Source of the DNA: AC-32 sp963772975
GTDB taxonomy: Bacteria; Actinomycetota; Thermoleophilia; Gaiellales; Gaiellaceae
Assembly: GCA_963772975.1 (NCBI GenBank)
Contig: CAVYZH010000002.1
Coordinates: 124,001-188,000, forward strand
Reading direction: 5' to 3'
Length of the DNA stretch: 64,000 nt
Shown: positions 52,691-60,269 of the stretch, one piece after another
Position numbering within the stretch: position 1 is the stretch's first letter
How the letters are laid out: each line of letters starts with the position of its first letter
The notes under the pieces: model-generated
Seen by the model: only the letters and a program-made list of their open reading frames with translations
What the model was told of the DNA's origin: nothing
Database searches by the model: none
Made by a program: the position numbers and the translations under genes

Positions 52691-53889
52691 TCGACCTCAA
52701 AGCCGCGCGGGCAGATCCCGAACGCGTGCGGCCCGGGATCGCGCGAAAGGGTGGCGCCGAGGCGTTCGACGAGCTGCTGGCCGCCGACGAGCGCTGGCGC
52801 GAGCTCGTACCGCAGGTGGACGAGCTGCGCGGCCGCCAGAAGCTGAAGGGCAAGCCGACGCCCGAGCAGGTCGAGGAGCTGAAGACGGTCAAGGAGGACC
52901 TGCGCCGGCTCGAGGAGGAGCTGTCGGTGGCCGAGGCCGCGCGCGACGAACTGCTGCAGAAGGTCCCCAACCCCGCTCACGAGTCGGTTCCCGACGACGC
53001 GCAGGACGACTCCGAGGGCGAGATCGTGCGCGAGGTCGGCGAGCGGCCGCAGCTCGACGAGCCGAAGGAGCACCTCGAGCTCGGCCGCTTCGAGATGGAG
53101 CGCGGCGCGCGCCTCTCCGGTTCCCGCTTCGGGTACATCGTCGGCGACACCGCGCGTCTCGCGCTCGCGCTCTACCGCTGGGCGCTCGACCGCGCAGTGG
53201 CGGCCGGGTTCTCGCCGGTGATCCCGCCGGTGCTCGTGCGGGAGGAAGCGATGTACGGCACCGGCTTCTTCCCGGCCGAGCGCTTCGAGATCTACGAGGT
53301 GGTGGACGAAGGCCTCTACCTAACCGGCACCTCCGAGGTCGCGCTGGCCGGGCTGCACATGGGCGAGATCCTCGACCGCGACGAGCTGCCGCTCCGCTAC
53401 ACGGCCTTCTCGACCAACTTCCGCCGCGAGGCGGGCGCCGCCGGCCGCGACACGCGCGGGATGTTCCGCGTCCACCAGTTCAACAAGGTCGAGCTGTTCG
53501 CCTACGTGTTGCCCGAGGAGTCGTGGGCCGAGCACGAGCGGCTGCTCGCGATCGAGGAGTCGCTCGCCCAGGAGCTCGGCCTCCCCTACCGCGTCGTCAA
53601 CATCGAGGCGAGCGAGCTGAGCGCCGCCGCGGCCAAGCGCTACGACCTCGAGGCGTGGTTCCCGTCACAGCAGCGCTACCGCGAGCTGACCTCCGCCTCG
53701 AACACGACCGACTACCAGTCCCGCCGCCTCGGCATCCGCTACCGCGCGAACGGCCACACCGAGTACGTGCACACGCTGAACGGCACCGCCGTCACCGACC
53801 GCTGGGCGCTGGCCGTGCTCGAGAACTTCCAGGGCGAGGTGCCCGAAGTGCTGCAGGAGTTCGGCGCTCCCGCCCGCATCGAGTCCTAG
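52687..53889 (+). CDS. serS: Seryl-tRNA synthetase
   Basis: 400 residues, class II synthetase. The N-terminal coiled-coil arm (LKTVKEDLRRLEEELSVAEA) contacts the tRNA long variable arm. Motif 2 is FSTNFRREAGAAGRDTRGMF, followed by RVHQFNKVELFAYV. Motif 3 contains NGTAVTDRWALAVLENFQGE. It charges tRNA-Ser and also supplies Ser for selenocysteine. A tRNA-Ser gene is 520 bases downstream. The TTG start overlaps the cytochrome c stop (TTGA). Confidence 0.96.
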   Translation: MIDLKAARADPERVRPGIARKGGAEAFDELLAADERWRELVPQVDELRGRQKLKGKPTPEQVEELKTVKEDLRRLEEELSVAEAARDELLQKVPNPAHESVPDDAQDDSEGEIVREVGERPQLDEPKEHLELGRFEMERGARLSGSRFGYIVGDTARLALALYRWALDRAVAAGFSPVIPPVLVREEAMYGTGFFPAERFEIYEVVDEGLYLTGTSEVALAGLHMGEILDRDELPLRYTAFSTNFRREAGAAGRDTRGMFRVHQFNKVELFAYVLPEESWAEHERLLAIEESLAQELGLPYRVVNIEASELSAAAAKRYDLEAWFPSQQRYRELTSASNTTDYQSRRLGIRYRANGHTEYVHTLNGTAVTDRWALAVLENFQGEVPEVLQEFGAPARIES

Positions 53890-53940
53890 CTCAAGGGTGC
53901 GCAGGTGTTCATTTGTCGTAATCCGTAGTACTTTTGAGAC

Positions 53941-54102
53941 ATGTCCCGCCTGCGGAGCTCGCTCTACCGCTACGCCCGCCTCATAGGAGACGGCGAGGCG
54001 CTCGCCTCCGGCGACCCGAAGCGCATCGAGCGCCGCGCGAAGAACAAGCTCCTAGGTCGCGTGCTCGGCCGCTCGGGCTTCTGGAGGACTTTGTGGCGGT
54101 AA
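53941..54102 (+). CDS. Small basic protein, 53 residues
   Basis: Reads MSRLRSSLYRYARLIGDGEA, then ASGDPKRIERRAKNKLLGRV and RSGFWRTLWR. It is very basic and helical, with an ending rich in Trp and Arg. I believe similar small proteins are common in Actinobacteria, where they are usually called hypothetical. No purine-rich ribosome-binding site is seen. The next gene starts 10 bases before the stop. Confidence 0.7.
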   Translation: MSRLRSSLYRYARLIGDGEALASGDPKRIERRAKNKLLGRVLGRSGFWRTLWR

Positions 54103-54383
54103 CCGGCTGCCGAGGACACCTCACCGTTGCGCTGGCGACCTTAGTCGCTGCGTTTGCCGCGGGCACTGCCGCCCCGGCGGCGCCAGCGCTTCATGCGGCT
54201 CCGACGCTCGCCGCGAAGACGTGCAGTTCCGGCTACAAGCACGCAGTCATCGGCGGCCAGGAGAAGTGCCTGCGAGCCGGCCAGTTCTGCACGCACCGCT
54301 ATGACAGCCAGTACCGCCGTTACGGCTACCGCTGCATCCGCTACGACCGAGGCGTCCAGCGGTATCGCTTGACCCACGCGTAA
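54093..54383 (+). CDS. Small secreted Cys/Tyr-rich protein
   Basis: 96 residues with a signal peptide (LTVALATLVAAFAAGTAAPA), then a compact mature domain with four Cys: KTCSSGYKHAVIGGQEKCLR followed by AGQFCTHRYDSQYRRYGYRC. These could form two disulfides. The pattern CxxGYKHAxIGGQEKCLRxGQxC is familiar from small actinobacterial exported proteins, but no function is known. The GTG start lies in the end of the preceding gene. Confidence 0.7.
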   Translation: MAVTGCRGHLTVALATLVAAFAAGTAAPAAPALHAAPTLAAKTCSSGYKHAVIGGQEKCLRAGQFCTHRYDSQYRRYGYRCIRYDRGVQRYRLTHA

Positions 54384-54408
54384 GCATCGGGGACTAGGCT
54401 CACAACCC

Positions 54409-54496
54409 GGCGGGGTGCCGGAGCGGTCGAACGGGGCGGTCTTGAAAACCGCTAGCGCCGTAACAGGCGCTCGTGGGTTCGAATCCCACCCCCGCC
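54409..54496 (+). tRNA. tRNA-Ser (TGA)
   Basis: An 88-base cloverleaf with a long variable arm. The acceptor GGCGGGG pairs with CCCCGCC, the anticodon loop CTTGAAA gives UGA, the variable arm is GCGCCGTAACAGGCGC, and the T arm is GTGGGTTCGAATCCCAC. CCA is not encoded. Confidence 0.95.
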
Positions 54497-54505
54497 GCTG
54501 AGACA

Positions 54506-54537
54506 AGCCGAATCCTACTTCGTTACGCGGGATTCGG
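54506..54537. terminator. Hairpin downstream of tRNA-Ser
   Basis: GCCGAATCC and GGATTCGGC pair perfectly around a ~13-base loop, with outer GAGAC/GTCTC extending the stem. It begins 9 bases after the tRNA. Confidence 0.6.
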
Positions 54538-54684
54538 CGTCTCGGCGGCGACTCTCCCCGCCCTTCGTCGTACCGCCTGAAACCGCTAAGAACCGCTCAG
54601 GACTGGCGCCGACTGGCGCAAAACTGGCGCAAGGCTCTCGAAGCGGTGAAGTAACGGGCCCCGCGACGTTCGTTCTGGGACTCT

Positions 54685-55293
54685 GTGTCGGTGCCCGCTG
54701 AATACTTCGACGAACTCATGCTCGATCGGCAGCGGCTGCTGTGGGCGGTCGCCACGCGCCGGCAGTTGGAGCGATGGGAACCGCTGGTCGCCGCGTATTG
54801 GCGCGGCTTGCTTGCCGGCCATAACGCGGACGGCGCGCTCGTGTGGACGGCCGAGATCGAGCACCACTTTGCCCTCATTGCCGCGCACCATCTTTTCGAC
54901 GCGCTCGACCTGCCCCCGGCGTCAGTCGTGCCGGTTGACCCGATCCTTCGCGACGAGCTGACCCAAGGTCGGGACCTTCTCGAACACTGGGAGGACAACC
55001 TGCCGGTGTTCCTCGTGACGCCGCAGCCCTGGCCACCGCCGCGACGGTCAGGACAAGCGTTCGCTGCCCGCAACCCTGGTCGGTCGCCGTACTGGTGGCT
55101 TGGCTTCGAGGACAAGTTGGGCGCCCTGCTGATGCCGCAGGCGCCAGCAATGACGCTGCACGGTCTGCTCGATGCAGTCGAGGCCGAGGTGCTAGCAAGC
55201 GATCCTGGGCTGGCCGACTACGTGCCGCCACGCGCACCATCACCGTGGGTTCAAGAGGATGGCAAGTGGTGGCCGAAGCCCGCCGACTCCTGA
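54685..55293 (+). CDS. Unknown protein, 202 residues
   Basis: Reads SVPAEYFDELMLDRQRLLWA, RWEPLVAAYWRGLLAGHNAD, EIEHHFALIAAHHLFDALDL, and ends SPWVQEDGKWWPKPADS. It is rich in Trp and His with no signal peptide or membrane helix, so it is probably cytoplasmic. The two HH pairs (EIEHHFA, AAHHLF) could bind a metal. No family was recognised. The GTG start at ~54685 is not marked by a ribosome-binding site, and a second GTG two codons later is possible. It stands alone downstream of tRNA-Ser. Confidence 0.6.
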   Translation: MSVPAEYFDELMLDRQRLLWAVATRRQLERWEPLVAAYWRGLLAGHNADGALVWTAEIEHHFALIAAHHLFDALDLPPASVVPVDPILRDELTQGRDLLEHWEDNLPVFLVTPQPWPPPRRSGQAFAARNPGRSPYWWLGFEDKLGALLMPQAPAMTLHGLLDAVEAEVLASDPGLADYVPPRAPSPWVQEDGKWWPKPADS

Positions 55294-55807
55294 GCTGCCT
55301 GCGTGGCACCTGAGGGAAAGCAGGGCCGGGCGGCAAGCCGAACGCCCTCGCGCCCGGGCGCTGCAACGCGACCCGGCCCCCGAGTCTGAACCATCGGACC
55401 GATCGTTTGACCGTGGCGATCCGCACCCACCTCAAGCGAGGCTGTCTTTGAGAGGGAGCCGGGCGGTCGCCCTCAAGGACTAAGGCCGCCTAGCCCCAAA
55501 GGAGCATGGGCCGCCCGACTCCTCCTCTCATAAGGCTCGCATTGCGCAGCTAACACAAGGGCTTGACCTACCCAGAGAAGCAAGGCGAAGCTCGAGAATC
55601 GGCTGCAGCTGGCGATTTTCGGGAGTGCTTGTGCGCGAATCCGACAGTGCAGCAGGATCACGGCTACGGTGTAACCAGCGCGTTGGCTCTAGCTGTTGAA
55701 GCCGCCGAGGCTCTTAGCACGTTCCTCTCGACTGTGACCCTGGCCTGACCGCCGCAGTGCGCCCATTCGAGTGCTCTGCCCTGTAAGACCCACAGAAGGA
55801 GCACCAT
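55294..55807. other. Gene-free stretch with one dispersed repeat
   Basis: I see no convincing gene. It contains one copy of the short dispersed repeat (55324-55347) and the leader of the following ABM-domain gene with AGAAGGAGCACC. Confidence 0.5.
55324..55347. repeat. Short dispersed repeat, copy A
   Basis: GGCCGGGCGGCAAGCCGAAC followed by GCCC. GGGCG and CGCCC can pair as a small hairpin. Related copies are at 56205, 56429 and 57258. Confidence 0.55.
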
Positions 55808-56116
55808 ATGCATGCCACCATTCGTCGTTACGAAGGTGTCGACACGACCCGCATCAACGAGCTCGTCGGCAAGATCGACGAGACCTTCGTTCCGCAGATC
55901 CGCGAGCTCCCCGGATTCGCCGGCTACTTCCTCGTGGAGGCCGACAACGGCGTCCTGAGCTCGATCAGCCTCTTCGAGACGCCCGAGCAGATGGATGAGT
56001 CCAGGAAGCTCGTCTCGAAGTGGATCAGCGACGAGAACTTCAGCAGGGCGATTCCGAACCCGCCGAAGATTACGAGCGGCAAGGTCGTTGCTCAGGTCGT
56101 CCCGGCACTCGTCTAG
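55808..56116 (+). CDS. Antibiotic-biosynthesis-monooxygenase-like (ABM) domain protein
   Basis: 102 residues: MHATIRRYEGVDTTRINELV, VPQIRELPGFAGYFLVEADN, GVLSSISLFETPEQMDESRK. This is the dimeric alpha/beta-barrel pattern (ferredoxin-like fold) seen in ABM and related stress proteins; no catalytic His/Asp heme pair is obvious. Probably a small binding or oxygenase-like protein in the cytoplasm. An excellent ribosome-binding site (AAGGAGCACC) precedes the ATG. A more distant paralogue lies at 57707. Confidence 0.72.
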   Translation: MHATIRRYEGVDTTRINELVGKIDETFVPQIRELPGFAGYFLVEADNGVLSSISLFETPEQMDESRKLVSKWISDENFSRAIPNPPKITSGKVVAQVVPALV

Positions 56117-56204
56117 CTCGACCGTACTACCGCGTCACCGAGAGGGTCCGGCACCGCCGGGCCCTCTCATGCGTACGTGCTAGTCGCACTGTTTCAAGGT
56201 GCGG

Positions 56205-56228
56205 GGCCGGGCGGCGAGTCGAACGCCC
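56205..56228. repeat. Short dispersed repeat, copy B
   Basis: GGCCGGGCGGCGAGTCGAAC followed by GCCC, two differences from copy A. Confidence 0.55.
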
Positions 56229-56428
56229 GGGCTCAGCGTCGCGGACTCTTCCGGCTGAGAGGAATACACTGGCCGGACTGGCCCTGCGGCCAGGATTCCG
56301 GCTGAAAGCCCGAAGTCCGTCGATCAAGCCCTCCGGGCGCGGGAGACGACACGAGCTTAGGCAAACAGAGTTCGAGTTGCAGGGCCAGCGTTGTTGTCGT
56401 CCCGCCTGGACGATTTCACCCCTTGGCG

Positions 56429-56452
56429 GGCCGGGCGATGAGCCACACGCCC
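56429..56452. repeat. Short dispersed repeat, copy C
   Basis: GGCCGGGCGATGAGCCACAC followed by GCCC, a more diverged copy. Confidence 0.45.
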
Positions 56453-56474
56453 CCTGGCGCTATCGTCCAACATC

Positions 56475-56684
56475 ATGCTTTACGAGGTACTGGTCCACTC
56501 GAGCGGCGGGGAACGTTTCACGATCGAGCCGGACACGCCGCTCGCTGACGGCGACACCTTCGAGGAGGACTCCGAGTCCTATCGGGTACTGGCCATACAG
56601 CCCGGTTACGGGCCTTTCGCTGGTGTCATCGAAGCCGAGCGGCTAACAAGTGCGGAACTAGGAGAGATTGGCGAAACGCTGTAG
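56475..56684 (+). CDS. Small acidic protein, 69 residues
   Basis: Reads MLYEVLVHSSGGERFTIEPD, LADGDTFEEDSESYRVLAIQ, and ends SAELGEIGETL. It looks like a compact beta-barrel with an acidic tail. Similar short proteins (xYEVxVHxxxGExxxIExD) occur in Thermoleophilia-like genomes in my memory, but no function is known. No strong ribosome-binding site is visible upstream. The next small gene starts 22 bases after the stop, so they may be cotranscribed. Confidence 0.6.
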   Translation: MLYEVLVHSSGGERFTIEPDTPLADGDTFEEDSESYRVLAIQPGYGPFAGVIEAERLTSAELGEIGETL

Positions 56685-56705
56685 GCCGCGCGGGGCTAGG
56701 AGGGC

Positions 56706-56954
56706 TTGGCGGAACGAGTGGGGAAACGCCCTAATGGGCCTAGGATCGGTGGCATCACCAAAAGACGGATCTTCTACGGCCTCGCCGGAATGGTCACACT
56801 GCTTGTGGTGGGAACGATTGTCGGCGTCATCTGGGCGGACACGAGCGATGCCGCCGGTGCGTTTGCCATGTTGGCGAACATCGTTGGTGCCGTTGGCGTC
56901 GTGTCTCTCTTGATCGCCCTTGCCGTCGTGACCCGTCGTCAGCGGCAGGGCTAG
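56706..56954 (+). CDS. Small two-helix membrane protein
   Basis: 82 residues: a basic head (AERVGKRPNGPRIGGITKRR), helix 1 (IFYGLAGMVTLLVVGTIVGV) and helix 2 (AMLANIVGAVGVVSLLIALA), then RRQRQG. TTG start preceded by AGGAGGGC. No family was recognised. Confidence 0.6.
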   Translation: MAERVGKRPNGPRIGGITKRRIFYGLAGMVTLLVVGTIVGVIWADTSDAAGAFAMLANIVGAVGVVSLLIALAVVTRRQRQG

Positions 56955-57005
56955 CGGCTAGGCCGCGAGCGGTACGGGCGAGCGGACAATCGACAAAGAA
57001 GGATT

Positions 57006-57209
57006 TCAGGCCTTCTCCATGTTGTCGATGCGCTCGGCGAGCAGGTGGAACGAACGTTGCGCCGCGTTTGCAAGACCCATGAGCAAGTGATTCATCTCGT
57101 CGACTGGCGGTGCAACTCCGGAACCACTCGCCGACTGCGCCTTCGCGTAAGCGGGGAGAGATTTCACCTCGCGTCTAAAGATCTCGTCGACGTCGTCCCC
57201 GAGTGACAT
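57006..57209 (-). CDS. Small protein, 67 residues
   Basis: Reads MSLGDDVDEIFRREVKSLPA, DEMNHLLMGLANAAQRSFHL and LAERIDNMEKA. It is helical and amphipathic, with no membrane segment. AGGAGATGGC precedes the ATG, which supports it as a gene. No family was recognised. Confidence 0.6.
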   Translation of the reverse strand: MSLGDDVDEIFRREVKSLPAYAKAQSASGSGVAPPVDEMNHLLMGLANAAQRSFHLLAERIDNMEKA

Positions 57210-57257
57210 ATGCCATCTCCTGTTCGGTTGCGGCAACAGTAGAGCAGAGGGTCGAGA

Positions 57258-57281
57258 GGCCCGGGCGGCGAGCCGACGCCC
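57258..57281. repeat. Short dispersed repeat, copy D
   Basis: GGCCCGGGCGGCGAGCCGAC followed by GCCC; one base longer and one shorter than copies A and B in the middle. Confidence 0.5.
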
Positions 57282-57295
57282 CTTGCGCGCGAGCT

Positions 57296-57535
57296 CTAAG
57301 CCTCGCGGAAGCTTCTGCCCTCGGCTTCTAGTCGAGCCTTTTGCTCGGGTGGAACAGGAGTGTGGAACCGTCCGGGGATGTACCAGCGGAACGTCCGACC
57401 CAAAGCGCTGCGCTGGCAGATGCACTCGGGCGGGCAGCCGCAGCGCCGGCCGGCTGGATTGTGGAGGCGCTCGACGAATCCCACGACGGCCAGCTTACGC
57501 CGACCTTCTCGAGCAGAGGTGGGGCCGACTGACAT
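57296..57535 (-). CDS. Small basic protein with Cys cluster
   Basis: 79 residues. The core LAVVGFVERLHNPAGRRCGC and CPPECICQRSALGRTFRWYI, then PGRFHTPVPPEQKARLE, has four Cys (CGCPPEC.C) that could bind zinc, in a basic context. I recall similar small actinobacterial proteins but cannot name a family. The ATG at MSVGPTSAREGRR is one choice; a later GTG would remove the N-terminal part. Overlapping frames exist on the other strand, so confidence is moderate. Confidence 0.5.
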   Translation of the reverse strand: MSVGPTSAREGRRKLAVVGFVERLHNPAGRRCGCPPECICQRSALGRTFRWYIPGRFHTPVPPEQKARLEAEGRSFREA

Positions 57536-57706
57536 CGCGGCGTCCCAGGATCGGGGGAGATTGGCCGCGAGCATAGAGCCGGCCCCGCGCGACTCGATCT
57601 TTGACGCGCCGCTCGAGGATGACATCAACCGGTTGGGGTGATCGCGCCACGGCCGCTGAATCGCGCAACTCGAGCCGCTAGAGCCCAAGGCAGTAGGGTT
57701 CGGGCC

Positions 57707-58006
57707 ATGCTGGCACGTGTTGCACGCTACGAGGTTGAGGCAGAACGGATCGACGACGCGGTGCGGGTCTTCGGCGAGGCGGCGACGGAGATCGAAGGGC
57801 TCGCCGGGTTCGCAGGCGGCTTCGTCTTCGCCGACCAAGAGGACGGTCGCACGATGACGGTGACGCTCTGGGATAACGCGGCGGCGCTCGAGAACAGCGA
57901 GCCGACCGCGGGACGCGCCCGGCGCAAAGCCGCCGAGGCCGTGGGCGGCTCCGTGTTGTCGGTCGAGAAGTTCGAGGTTGCGCACAAGCTCGGCTTGGGC
58001 AGCTAG
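57707..58006 (+). CDS. ABM-domain-like small protein
   Basis: 99 residues: MLARVARYEVEAERIDDAVR, EIEGLAGFAGGFVFADQEDG, RTMTVTLWDNAAALENSEPT. Same alpha/beta-barrel pattern as the protein at 55808 (GFAGxxxVxADxxxGxxxxxxxWD). Function unknown; such proteins often act as dimeric heme or small-molecule binders. The ATG is preceded by no clear ribosome-binding site (cagtagggttcggg). Confidence 0.7.
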   Translation: MLARVARYEVEAERIDDAVRVFGEAATEIEGLAGFAGGFVFADQEDGRTMTVTLWDNAAALENSEPTAGRARRKAAEAVGGSVLSVEKFEVAHKLGLGS

Positions 58007-58161
58007 CTCGGCCACACGCGCTGTCCCCAGTGAGAAGACGAGCGTGATGCAGGCGAACTTGCGCCGCACGCGCGGGCGCTACGCGTGATCGAGACAAGAG
58101 ACGACGATGCGGACCAGGCTCCGGTATTGATCGTGGAAGAGGCGTCTTAGAGACTCTCCGC

Positions 58162-58337
58162 GTGAGTGCTGAGCAGGTCGCGCTGATTCCTCTCTGTGCC
58201 GAGTGCGAAGCGGCGTGGCTGCCGGCCGACGAGGAGCGCCGCGTGCGTACCTGTGTGGCAACGATCCTCGATGAGCCGGCCGAGGTCGGCGTTTCTACTG
58301 CCCGGAGTGCGCTGAACGGGAGTTCAACAGCGATTGA
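58162..58337 (+). pseudogene. Degraded small zinc-ribbon protein
   Basis: Segments in shifting frames spell SAEQVALIPLCAECEAAWLP, ADEER, RAYLCGNDPR, DEPAEV, and FYCPECAEREFNSD before TGA. The intact form would be ~55 residues with CxxC...CxxC zinc-ribbon pairs, a pattern I associate with a small Thermoleophilia protein. At least three frame changes between ~58235 and ~58293 break it. Confidence 0.5.
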
Positions 58338-58875
58338 TTCTCACCGTCGGTCTCGCACCCAGGATGCGCCCTCGCGGGGCAACTCGGCGCGGTGGCGAAC
58401 CAGAGCCCGGAGCTCCTCCAGGAAACGGGCGCAGTCGGCCCGCAACTCCTCGGACACGAACTCGCCTGGCAGCTCAGCCTCAGGCTCAGGCACAGGCGAA
58501 GACTCAGCTCTCTGGCTCGGGTCCAGACCTTACTCCCCACCTCGTTGTGGAAACTGTGGAAACTCGGCTGTGGAACCGCAGTCGCGCCGACTGGGGCCTC
58601 ATATGGCGCGATGGCCGACTTTACGACGAGCGGCCTCCGGGGGGAATGACTCGAACGGGGAAGCTTCGAGCAATCCTCGGAAAGAGCGGAAAGTTCTGCG
58701 CCGCAAGTCGATCGTCTATGTCCTCGCTGCGCCCTTCGAGGTCGGTTCAAGAGGGCGCCGCCGCGTGCTTAGGGACGGCCCTGCGAGGTCGACGCTCCTC
58801 CTCGCTCGGGGCCGGGCGGCCTGATGAAGTCTAGATCGGTGGCTAGACCCGACCACGTGTGCGGCGCGGCTGGCG
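58338..58875. other. Gene-free stretch
   Basis: Several overlapping frames exist on both strands, but none has family-like sequence, a ribosome-binding site or the local codon pattern. I see nothing I can support. Confidence 0.4.
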
Positions 58876-59415
58876 CTAGTAGCCGCGGGGGCTCGTCGTC
58901 GTCGGCGTGCTTGTGGTCTTCGTCGTCCCCGAGGAGACGACGTGCCAGGTGAAGTTTCGGCTGCCGAACTGGTCGGAGGCGCCGTTGCCCGTGACCTTCC
59001 CCGGCGAGCCATCGGGGGCGAAACGGTAGAGCGGCTTGCCGTCGAAGGTGACCTGCTTCTTGCCGTCGGGGCGCACGATCGTGCCAAGCTTCGACATCAG
59101 GCTGGACGACGCAGTCGGGCTGCTCACACCCTGCGAGAGCGTGAGCGGAATCCAAATGGCGGTGCAGCTGGCGGTGCAGTGAATGGTGCCGGTCTGCTCC
59201 TGGGTCGGGCTGTAGAGGGCAAAGCCCTTCGAGTCGACGAGGACGGCGCCGACGCCCGAGACCGACTTCAGCGAAACGGTATCGCCGGCCGCGGCAGGCT
59301 TCGAGCCGCTCGAGGCGCTGCTCGAGCTGCTGCTCGAGCCCCCGCAGGCGCTTAGGCCGACGGCCGCGGCGGCGGCAAGCCCAAAAGCGGCGGTATAGGT
59401 GGCGATCCGATTCAT
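58876..59415 (-). CDS. COG4315-type secreted repeat lipoprotein
   Basis: 179 residues. A lipoprotein signal (TYTAAFGLAAAAAVGLSACG), a Ser-rich linker, then the repeated motif: GVGAVLVDSKGFALYSPTQE with HCTASCTAIWIPLT, and GKPLYRFAPDGSPGKVTGNG followed by WHVVSSG. The Cys pair in CTASC is a family trait. Such proteins are exported with unknown function. A Thr-rich tail may be glycosylated. Confidence 0.87.
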   Translation of the reverse strand: MNRIATYTAAFGLAAAAAVGLSACGGSSSSSSSASSGSKPAAAGDTVSLKSVSGVGAVLVDSKGFALYSPTQEQTGTIHCTASCTAIWIPLTLSQGVSSPTASSSLMSKLGTIVRPDGKKQVTFDGKPLYRFAPDGSPGKVTGNGASDQFGSRNFTWHVVSSGTTKTTSTPTTTSPRGY

Positions 59416-59569
59416 GTCTTCAAATACCCGCTGGAGCGGCGGCCGGATTTCCTGTGGCGGGCGGAGCGCGCTGAGTCCGACGCTAGGGCGGCCGGCCGCT
59501 CCCGGCGAGGGCGGCTGCCGCACAGCCCCGATAGTCGTTCGACGTTAGTCATGCCCTAGGATCGCCGCG

Positions 59570-59920
59570 GTGCAGTCCTGGGACCTGACGCAGATCGAAG
59601 CACCGGAGGGAACCCGTTCGCCGGCTGTTCTCGAGACCGTTGATGGGGCACGGGCGATCGTCATCCGCATCGCACCCGGTCAGGAGCTCGGCGACCATCA
59701 GGTGCGCGAACGTGCATGGCTGACGGTCGTCGAGGGAGACACGCGCATCGAGACGGCTGATGATGTCGTCGAGGCCGGACCTGGCACGCTGGTTACGTTC
59801 GAGCCGGGTGAGCGGCACAGCATCGGAAGCGAGCACGGCGCCCGGATCATTCTGATCCTCTCGCCCTGGCCCGGCGAGGGTCACTACCCCGAGAGCGACC
59901 CCTGGACGATCCTCGACTAG
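59570..59920 (+). CDS. Cupin-domain protein
   Basis: 116 residues, one conserved beta-barrel: IVIRIAPGQELGDHQVRERA (cupin motif 1 with H but not the usual HxH), AWLTVVEGDTRIETADDVVE, and GPGTLVTFEPGERHSIGSEH (motif 2 with the His). Metal ligands are therefore partly present. GTG start. It probably binds a small ligand; substrate unknown. Confidence 0.84.
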   Translation: MQSWDLTQIEAPEGTRSPAVLETVDGARAIVIRIAPGQELGDHQVRERAWLTVVEGDTRIETADDVVEAGPGTLVTFEPGERHSIGSEHGARIILILSPWPGEGHYPESDPWTILD

Positions 59921-59935
59921 TCGTTCTTCCCGGCC

Positions 59936-60172
59936 ATGGCTCTAAGCGTCTGCGCCGCCTCCTCGTGGTCGAGTGCTCGCCCTAAGACCGTGCGCGGATG
60001 GCCCTGCGAAACCCTCGCAATCATCGTCTGGATCGCGCTCGCCTTTTGGCCCGCCCGTGTCGCTGGCCGTAAAGGGCACAGCTTCTTTGGCTACTTCATC
60101 TTCAGCCTCTTCTTCTTTCCCGCTGCGCTGATCGTCGCCTACCTGGTGAGCGACCGGACGGCAGCCGCTTGA
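59936..60172 (+). CDS. Small membrane protein (PLDc-N-like tail)
   Basis: 78 residues as drawn. The C-terminal half AIIVWIALAFWPARVAGRKG, HSFFGYFIFSLFFFPAALIV, AYLVSDRT forms two helices with a basic loop, common in small actinobacterial membrane proteins. The N-terminal ~25 residues (MALSVCAASSWSSARPKTV) look unnatural, so the real start may be downstream, near the PCETLAI region. Confidence 0.55.
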   Translation: MALSVCAASSWSSARPKTVRGWPCETLAIIVWIALAFWPARVAGRKGHSFFGYFIFSLFFFPAALIVAYLVSDRTAAA

Positions 60173-60269
60173 GGGCAGAGCAGCTGATCGTTCTGCCCTT
60201 CTTTGCTAGTCGCCTAATCCCCCAAAGCGCACGCTAGGCTCGCCCAATACCCTCGAGCGGAGGTCGAAT

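Larger units (their letters stand above)
56117..56474. other. Gene-free stretch with two dispersed repeats
   Basis: No supported gene. Two copies of the short dispersed repeat (56205-56228 and 56429-56452) lie here; otherwise I see nothing. Confidence 0.5.

Noticed and set aside
57360..57641. A + strand frame of 93 codons overlapping the Cys-rich small gene
   Set aside because: The minus-strand frame has a more protein-like Cys-rich composition and a plausible ATG; the + frame is Arg/Pro-rich.
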